From contig JAADFA010000068.1 in assembly GCA_013153135.1 (NCBI GenBank), positions 1 to 8,466 on the forward strand: a DNA stretch of 8,466 bases, written 5' to 3'. Of the stretch, positions 1 to 5,530 are shown in pieces (position 1 is the first letter of the stretch; every line of letters starts with the position of its first letter). The notes under the pieces were generated by a model. The model did not search any database. It was given only the letters and a program-made list of their open reading frames with translations, and was not told where the DNA came from. The position numbers and the translations under genes are program-made. This DNA comes from Chloroflexota bacterium. Its GTDB lineage: Bacteria; Chloroflexota; Anaerolineae; Anaerolineales; DRMV01.

Positions 1-123
1 CGCGACGCGAGCCAAGGCTTTTACGCGGTCCGACCCACCGGCCAGCCCGCCGCGAACATCCTTGGGTTCGCGGTGCCCGTGTTCGAGAACCGAACCCTGT
101 TCGGCCTGATCGCAGGCCGTTAA
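1..123 (+). CDS. 3' end of an unidentified protein (partial)
   Basis: An open frame enters from the left edge and stops at TAA 121-123, giving the last 40 residues of a protein whose start is outside the window. Nearly all third codon positions are G or C, matching the coding bias of the other genes, so I take it as a genuine gene end rather than chance. The visible tail ends in FENRTLFGLIAGR. It is mildly hydrophobic, with no recognisable motif, and I cannot name the family. It is the only plus-strand gene and converges on the permease gene, with 87 bp between the two stops. Confidence 0.6.
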   Translation, partial: RDASQGFYAVRPTGQPAANILGFAVPVFENRTLFGLIAGR

Positions 124-170
124 GCCAGAGTTCCCCGTTCCGTGCGGGTCGCTACGCGTCCCATTCCCCG

Positions 171-194
171 CCAGAAAGCGCAGAAAACCGCGCT
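171..194 (-). terminator. weak hairpin-plus-T terminator candidate after the permease gene
   Basis: Reading the minus strand just past the permease stop codon, AGCGC (194-190) and GCGCT (181-177) can pair around an 8-base loop, followed by TTTCTGG. The stem is only 5 bp and the T tract is short and interrupted, so this is a weak intrinsic terminator at best. It lies in the 87-bp gap between convergent stop codons, where a terminator is expected. Confidence 0.3.
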
Positions 195-210
195 ATCATC
201 TAAGGCCACG

Positions 211-2697
211 TTATGCCTGGACCTCCGCGTGAGCAGCCTGGACGAAGGGGTCACGCGCGTCCTCGGGCAACGCGGCCACATTGGTGTAAATGTGCACCGT
301 GCGCTGCGTGCCGTCGCGAGTGCGCACAGGCACATCCAACACCAAATCCCGCGGCATCTTTCCAAAATCCTGCAACGTCCACACGGTGGTGATACGATCG
401 CTCAGGTTCGGCCACTGGTCCTTAGCCCAGCGATAGCGTTGGCGACCGAACTGCCAAATGGGCTCGGGATAGGAACGATGTTGATATGCGCGGAACTCCT
501 CCCAAATCTGTGGGAAGGGTGTGCCAGGGAACAACACTTTAAGCATAGCTTGCTGCACAATGGCCGCGGGGCGGCCGCGTGCTGTATCGATCCAGTTGAT
601 GCAATAATTTTGGATGAACGCGAAGATGCCCGCGTGGGAGTAGTACTCAATTCGTTTCAAGAGGAGTGGTTTTTGCTCGTACGCGCGTTGATACGCCTCT
701 TGCAGAAGCAAGCTCGGCTCATCGCTGTGCTCCTCGTCTTCGTGCGCCCAACCACTGGGCTTGCTGCCCTCAGGCCAGATTTGGAAGCGGAAATAGCGCG
801 GGTTGACTCGGAACTCGTACGCGATCAGACGCCGGAAGCGGTCGTTCTCGACATTGAACTTGAGCAGTGCACCATGCTCGATGAGGTCCTCGAGGGCTTG
901 TGCGATACCGCGTTGCCGTGCGTCCTCAAGGGCGCGTTCCAGGCCGCAGCTGGGGCTTAAATTTCCTTGAGCAGACAAAACCCGCTCGAGCAAGGTGCGT
1001 GCGTCCTGGCGACGCCATCCACCGTTGGCCGTGTACCACTGCCACGCGATCAAAGCCGCGCCCGCGAGCAGGATGGCAGGGAGGGCGTGGTATTTCATGA
1101 TGACCAGGATCACGAGCATGGTGTAGCTCGCGATCATGCCACGCAATCCTGCGAAGCGCAGCGCCCGGGCCCGAGGCCCGCGCGGGTCAATCCCCTTCTC
1201 CTGCAGCACGTCGTCTCGTACAAAGTAGACCGCGGTGCTGCTGATCACAAACGCGCTCACAAAGCCAAACGCATAGTAGGCTTCGACCACGGTTACTTGG
1301 CGAATAATGGGGATGAGGACCGCGGCGACGCCCCAAATGGCCACAATGCCAACCCGGTCATCCAGGAACACCGCGGGCAGTCGGCCGAGCCGCGCGGCAT
1401 TGGCCGCGACGGCCGCGCCACCCACGTAGCCGCCGCCCTGGGCCAGGAGCAGGATAATGGCCAAGAGCAGGCCCGCGACCACGAGGAAGGCCGCGCCGGG
1501 CGTCCCCCGCAAGGCCTCGTTGATGGCTCGCGCCATGGCCAGGTTGTACGCGGTCTCCTGGACGAACGTTTCTTTGTCCATCCGCTCGGGTGCGAGGCCT
1601 TCGTACGGCAGCAACGCGGCCGCGAGGTATTCTTCCTCATACAAGCGCCGGGCGGTTTCCACGTCTTCAGGAGTCACCTGAATGGCCTCGGGATCGACGC
1701 CGCGGCCCATCCACTGCACTGCGACAATTTCGTATTCGATGAGCAACGTGCTGTAGCCTTCCGTCGCGGGGATATTCCAGCGTTTGGCTGCCCAGAGCTG
1801 CATCATGCCTGTGCCGATGAGGAACAGCGCGGCCAGGGTCAGCGCGGTACGAATCACAACCCACTTGGGCCGGGCCGCGTGCTTGCCACTGGCAGGGATC
1901 ACCTCATAGCCCGAAAAGCCCAACATCGCGCTGGACATCGAACGGAAAAACAAAAACGCGATGGTGCCCAAGCTCAAGGCGGTCACCGGGCCCGCGGCCT
2001 GCACCACGTGTTCCACCACACGCGCGGTGCGCAAGCGGCGAATGATACCGTCGGTCAAAAAGGCCCATTCGGGATGCAAGCCCGCGGCCAAGGCGGTCAG
2101 GCCGAGGGCAAATAAGGTGAAGATGGTAAAAGCACCGCCACCGATGAGGAACAACGGCACTGCGCGGCGCGGGCCCATCAGCACCAGCACGGCCATGATG
2201 AAGAGGGCGAAGGCTTCGGCCAGCAGGATGCGGTAGGCTGCGAGTTCGGGCAGCACGAGCATGAGCACATCGGCCGCGGAAATGGCGCTGATGATAATGG
2301 TGAGGATCGCGTCGAGGAAGAACAGGCTGGTGCCCACCCACGAGAGCCAGCGCAGGCGCGCAGGGGCGATGGATTCGACCAAGGGGCCGCTGCCCCCTGC
2401 GCTCGGCCGTAGATAACTTCCCGCTTGATAGGCGGGTACAATACCGTAATAAAGCATGGCCGAGAGCACAATAAAGGCCGCGATCGCGATAAGATGATAA
2501 CCGTGCGCGCCGTGGATCGCGAGCAGGGTCTGATACGCGGCTACACTGAACGCGTCGGCCGCGATCTCAAAGATCAGCGCGAATACGCCCAAGCCCGTAC
2601 CGCCGAGCAGCAGCCCTTCAAAGAGCAGCCGCGGCAGGGCACGGCGGGCTAGCCGCGCTTCCTCATCGGTTACGTACGAACCAAACCAACCACGCAT
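211..2697 (-). CDS. APC-superfamily permease with long soluble C-terminal tail
   Basis: This encodes a predicted 828-residue inner-membrane transporter, probably for amino acids or a related substrate. About twelve hydrophobic segments can be read between residues 24 and 555. The sixth region carries an FSGYE motif (about 261-265), typical of APC transporters. Two additions are unusual. A hydrophilic insertion of roughly 80 residues (about 313-398), rich in Glu and Tyr, lies between the seventh and eighth hydrophobic segments and is probably extracytoplasmic. A soluble tail of about 270 residues (about 556-828) matches no domain I recognise. The usual APC permease is 450-500 residues long. 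I chose ATG 2697 because GGGGGG lies 8 bases upstream. An in-frame TTG at 2718 would add seven residues but lacks a comparable ribosome site. The gene lies 91 bp after the peptidase stop. Substrate unknown; the APC assignment is moderately sure. Confidence 0.85.
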   Translation of the reverse strand: MRGWFGSYVTDEEARLARRALPRLLFEGLLLGGTGLGVFALIFEIAADAFSVAAYQTLLAIHGAHGYHLIAIAAFIVLSAMLYYGIVPAYQAGSYLRPSAGGSGPLVESIAPARLRWLSWVGTSLFFLDAILTIIISAISAADVLMLVLPELAAYRILLAEAFALFIMAVLVLMGPRRAVPLFLIGGGAFTIFTLFALGLTALAAGLHPEWAFLTDGIIRRLRTARVVEHVVQAAGPVTALSLGTIAFLFFRSMSSAMLGFSGYEVIPASGKHAARPKWVVIRTALTLAALFLIGTGMMQLWAAKRWNIPATEGYSTLLIEYEIVAVQWMGRGVDPEAIQVTPEDVETARRLYEEEYLAAALLPYEGLAPERMDKETFVQETAYNLAMARAINEALRGTPGAAFLVVAGLLLAIILLLAQGGGYVGGAAVAANAARLGRLPAVFLDDRVGIVAIWGVAAVLIPIIRQVTVVEAYYAFGFVSAFVISSTAVYFVRDDVLQEKGIDPRGPRARALRFAGLRGMIASYTMLVILVIMKYHALPAILLAGAALIAWQWYTANGGWRRQDARTLLERVLSAQGNLSPSCGLERALEDARQRGIAQALEDLIEHGALLKFNVENDRFRRLIAYEFRVNPRYFRFQIWPEGSKPSGWAHEDEEHSDEPSLLLQEAYQRAYEQKPLLLKRIEYYSHAGIFAFIQNYCINWIDTARGRPAAIVQQAMLKVLFPGTPFPQIWEEFRAYQHRSYPEPIWQFGRQRYRWAKDQWPNLSDRITTVWTLQDFGKMPRDLVLDVPVRTRDGTQRTVHIYTNVAALPEDARDPFVQAAHAEVQA

Positions 2698-2716
2698 TCG
2701 CACATCCCCCCAAACC

Positions 2717-2750
2717 AAAAGCTGCGCGAGGCTGCTGGATGAGCCTCGCG
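2717..2750 (-). terminator. 9-bp perfect hairpin between the peptidase and permease genes
   Basis: The arms CGCGAGGCT (minus strand 2750-2742) and AGCCTCGCG (2733-2725) pair perfectly around an 8-base loop. On the minus strand the stem is followed by CAGC and then TTTT (2720-2717). It lies 38 bases after the peptidase stop and just ahead of the permease ribosome site. It could be a weak or partial intrinsic terminator, a processing hairpin separating the two genes, or a 5' leader structure of the permease mRNA. The four-T tract, four bases away from the stem, is poor for full termination. Confidence 0.5.
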
Positions 2751-2788
2751 AACAAGGCCACAGCTATGCTGTTCGGTCGCGCGCGGGT

Positions 2789-4414
2789 TCAGCGAGAACG
2801 CGCCGGGCCGCGCGAGGGTGGCCCAGGTGTGTTCTGGCCCGTATCCGGTGCCTCGCGCGGTCGCGGTGGATGGCGGAAATATTGCTCCAGGACGGGTTCC
2901 CAATCTTCTGGCCGCGCGAAGCGCGCCAAAACCGACACCCAATCGATGGGTGTAGCAATACGATGTTGATACAAGCGGCGGTACCCTCGCAAAAAGGCAA
3001 AAAAGCGCTCATCACCCAGTGCTTGCCGCAAGTCATGCCAAAAATGCGCACCTTGCAAGTATATCGTATTTCGATAAGGCAGCCAACGTCGATATTCGTA
3101 CAAAGTGTGGTCAAGAACATCATCTGGTTGATAATAGTCAACTCGATATGTCCACCACCAATTCACACCTTCTGGATGATTCTGCTCGTAGTACAGATAT
3201 TCTGAATAAGTTGCAATGGCCTCATCCATCCAAGGGTGCAAGGCCTGATCATTGCCCACTTGGGCGAACCACCATTGGTGCGAAACCTCATGGGCAGTAA
3301 TGGCAATGAGCATGGACCACGGTTGACGATTATAGTAGTCAAAAAAGTCATAACTCAGCAGCAGCGCGCCGTCATACTCCATCCCATCGGGCAAATCGCC
3401 TTGTACAATGACCAAACGATCTCGGTGATAGGGGCCGAACAAGCGGCTATAGGTTGCGAGAGCCTCCGCAGCTGCCGTCAACACGTCCTCACCATAGCCG
3501 CTTTCTAGAGGGAAGAAATAGCCCTCCAGGCGTACGTCCTCCCAGCGGCGCTCGAGGCGGACGAAATAGGGGCTCATAAAGAAAACCACCCCACGCGTCG
3601 CGGCCATGGTGTAACAGCGACGCTCGGGTTGAGGGTCGGCGCACGGCACCTCGGTCGCGTTGGTCGCGAGGGTCAAGTCGGGTGGCGGGTTGAAAATATC
3701 CAGCTGGATGCGCACATTGGCCTGGGGATACACCTGGTGCTCGCCAAAATACCAAGGGCGATGCACCAGCCAGCCCTGCTCCGGATGATAAGCCGCGAGG
3801 TAAAGGTACCAATCCGCGAGGATGACCTGCCGCGCGGTATAGCCCCATAGCCGCGGCGCGCGACGGTCCCAAACGCCGGGCTGCAATGCGGGCACCTGAA
3901 CACGGTACCGAAACCGCAACCGTTGCTCGGCTTGAGGCGCTAAGGGGGTCGGAAGCCGCACGCGCAACACGTTATCTTTCAGCCGGACCTCGGGCCAGGC
4001 CTGCCACGCGGCATCGGCGTTGGGCAGCCATATGCCCTCCAGCGATAATGCGCGATACCAATGAGGCTCCGCGACAAAGACCAGCTCTTCCAGCGGCCAG
4101 CCCGTCGAATTGACGTAGCGCACATCTTGCACCACGTCCAACGTCTGCGTGAGCACGTTGTACGACGCTTGGATTTCGTATTCGGGCAAATACCTGGGGG
4201 TCGGCGTTGGCGTCGGCGATGGAGTCGGCGTAAGGCTGGGAGTCAGGGAGGGTGTCGAGCTCGGCGTGGCCGTAAGCACCCCCGGCGGTGGCGGCGCGGG
4301 CGGGGTTGCGGGGACAAACCATGGGTCCAAGATGGCAATGATGGCAGCAATAAGCGCGCTGAAGAGCAACCCGCGTAACCACCAACTTTGCCACAACGAA
4401 CGCATCCGCGACAT
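2789..4414 (-). CDS. membrane-anchored M1-like zinc metallopeptidase
   Basis: This encodes a 541-residue protein likely to act outside the cytoplasmic membrane as an aminopeptidase or related gluzincin. An N-terminal hydrophobic anchor (about residues 13-29) is followed by a Pro- and Thr-Pro-rich linker (about 35-74), then a beta-rich N-domain and a catalytic domain. The zinc site is HEVSH at 375-379, with the third ligand Glu398 in WMDEA, exactly 18 residues after the second His as in the M1 family. A GMEY sequence (344-347) stands where classical M1 enzymes have GAMEN. Tyr452, in IYLQGAHFW, is the likely catalytic tyrosine. The protein is shorter than classical 850-residue M1 aminopeptidases because the large C-terminal helical domain is missing; it ends in a Pro/Arg-rich tail. 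ATG 4414 is chosen for GGAGG 7 bases upstream; the GTG at 4441 lies upstream of this ribosome site. It starts 48 bp after the methyltransferase stop, so the two are probably co-transcribed. Confidence 0.88.
   Translation of the reverse strand: MSRMRSLWQSWWLRGLLFSALIAAIIAILDPWFVPATPPAPPPPGVLTATPSSTPSLTPSLTPTPSPTPTPTPRYLPEYEIQASYNVLTQTLDVVQDVRYVNSTGWPLEELVFVAEPHWYRALSLEGIWLPNADAAWQAWPEVRLKDNVLRVRLPTPLAPQAEQRLRFRYRVQVPALQPGVWDRRAPRLWGYTARQVILADWYLYLAAYHPEQGWLVHRPWYFGEHQVYPQANVRIQLDIFNPPPDLTLATNATEVPCADPQPERRCYTMAATRGVVFFMSPYFVRLERRWEDVRLEGYFFPLESGYGEDVLTAAAEALATYSRLFGPYHRDRLVIVQGDLPDGMEYDGALLLSYDFFDYYNRQPWSMLIAITAHEVSHQWWFAQVGNDQALHPWMDEAIATYSEYLYYEQNHPEGVNWWWTYRVDYYQPDDVLDHTLYEYRRWLPYRNTIYLQGAHFWHDLRQALGDERFFAFLRGYRRLYQHRIATPIDWVSVLARFARPEDWEPVLEQYFRHPPRPREAPDTGQNTPGPPSRGPARSR
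4196..4270 (-). repeat. low-complexity Thr-Pro/Ser-Pro linker repeat
   Basis: Degenerate hexamer-like units (variants of GGCGTC/GGAGTC on the plus strand) encode alternating Thr-Pro and Ser-Leu/Ser-Pro residues in the peptidase linker, peptidase residues about 49-73. Linkers of this kind commonly tether extracytoplasmic domains to a membrane anchor. Because the units are short and near-identical, the length could vary between strains by slippage, but that is inference. Confidence 0.6.
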
Positions 4415-4462
4415 CTTGTTTCCTCCCTCCCAAGACCGCACCCGGCACGCAGACGGGCATGG

Positions 4463-5314
4463 CTACGTGCGTGGCCGCTGGGCTAATATGCCGAATGCGC
4501 GCGGTACAGGCCGTATCCGTTCAAATCCAACAGCTTGCAAACGTCGTGCCACCCCCCGTGTCATATTGCGGCCCATGCGGGTAGACGGGCTGCCTACGTA
4601 GTGGAAGAGTCGACCACCAGGCTTGAGCACGCGAAAAAGCTCCGCGTAGAAATCCTGCCCATATAGTTCACCCGCGAGCGCGAACTGAGGTGGGTCGTGC
4701 AAGATGGCGGAGAAGAAGCCCGAGGGTAACGATTGAATCAACGTCGCGACATCCGCCTGCACGATGTGCACGCGCGGGTGCTGAAACACAGGCTGCGACC
4801 AAGGGTTACGTCGAGCCACCTCCAGGACTGCGGGGTCGATCTCCACGGTCAGCACACGATCCGCGGTGGCGGCGGCCTGCAACGCGGAATAGCCTAGGCC
4901 CATGCAAGTATCCAACACCCAGCCACGCGGGCGCAACGCGCGCACTTTGGCCTGGGTATCCCGCCAGGGATCCGTACCCTGCACCCGGTGCATGGGAATG
5001 CCCGAAAGCAACACCGTAGGCGCGCGAGACGTCGGATACAGGGCAACCACGCGCTCAGTTAGGGGCGAATAGGCACGGATAGGCTCTGGACCTTGAGGTG
5101 TGAGCACGAACACCGCATTAGAGTGCTCAGCCACTGTTTGAAGGTGCTCCCACGGTGTACGCTGCCCGTCCGGCCATAAGACCCCATCCTTCAGCAGCTG
5201 CACCGTGACGCGGGAACGGTTCAAATCCGGACTCGCTTGCAAGCGAGTCTGGCCGCGACGGTGCGCGTCCAACAACCGTTGCGCTTCGGGCGCGGAAAGG
5301 ACAATCTCGGCCAT
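4463..5314 (-). CDS. COG2521-type SAM-dependent methyltransferase
   Basis: This encodes a 283-residue class I methyltransferase. SAM-binding motif I is VLDTCMGLGYSA (about 133-144), and the acidic motif II is TVEIDP (156-161). The motif IV catalytic loop reads HDPPQF (206-211), and a KPGGRLFHYVG strand (231-241) follows. An LSGIPMHRV segment lies upstream of motif I. This combination, especially DTC-GLGY, HDPP-F-LAGELY and LFHYVG, matches my memory of COG2521, annotated as a predicted archaeal methyltransferase. A DPP loop often accompanies transfer to a planar amino nitrogen in nucleic acid, but the substrate is unknown. The N-terminal 100 residues probably form a substrate-binding domain. 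ATG 5314 is preferred because GAGG sits 5 bases upstream; the in-frame GTG at 5320 overlaps that ribosome site. The gene follows a 216-bp gap and precedes the peptidase by 48 bp. Confidence 0.88.
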   Translation of the reverse strand: MAEIVLSAPEAQRLLDAHRRGQTRLQASPDLNRSRVTVQLLKDGVLWPDGQRTPWEHLQTVAEHSNAVFVLTPQGPEPIRAYSPLTERVVALYPTSRAPTVLLSGIPMHRVQGTDPWRDTQAKVRALRPRGWVLDTCMGLGYSALQAAATADRVLTVEIDPAVLEVARRNPWSQPVFQHPRVHIVQADVATLIQSLPSGFFSAILHDPPQFALAGELYGQDFYAELFRVLKPGGRLFHYVGSPSTRMGRNMTRGVARRLQAVGFERIRPVPRAFGILAQRPRT

Positions 5315-5365
5315 AGGCACCTCATTTGCTTAGACCGCGCGCCTTGGGCGAATGTAACAGGAATT

Positions 5366-5371
5366 ATTCTA
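5366..5371 (-). promoter_or_regulatory. possible -10 box for the methyltransferase-peptidase genes
   Basis: TAGAAT on the minus strand lies 51 bases upstream of the methyltransferase start in an AT-richer patch of the 216-bp spacer (5315-5530). I find no good -35 box at 16-18 bases spacing. In the same spacer a small GCCTG/CAGGC hairpin (5384-5388 with 5396-5400) could be the remains of a terminator for the YfhO gene; nothing else in the spacer stands out. Confidence 0.25.
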
Positions 5372-5530
5372 CCTGGCCGAAACGCCTGCTGGACCCAGGC
5401 TCAATCCCACAGCAGCTCATCATGGTCACGGTTGCCATGTAAGGTTGCGGAAAGAGCACACCCGCGCAGCCAAAGCAAATTCGGCTGGCTCGGGAGCACG
5501 TCCTGCTGCGACAGACCCATGCGTACCGCC

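Noticed and set aside
142..960. Plus-strand 272-codon open frame opposite the permease gene
   Set aside because: It is antisense to the permease tail, has no recognisable motif, and is a typical by-product of GC-rich coding sequence.
967..2115. Plus-strand 382-codon open frame opposite the permease membrane domain
   Set aside because: His/Arg/Gln/Gly-rich translation without hydrophobic core or family signature; the minus-strand frame encodes a clear transporter.
3972..4460. Minus-strand 162-codon frame overlapping the peptidase N-terminus
   Set aside because: It is a shifted reading of the peptidase gene, which has the ribosome site, anchor and domain order.
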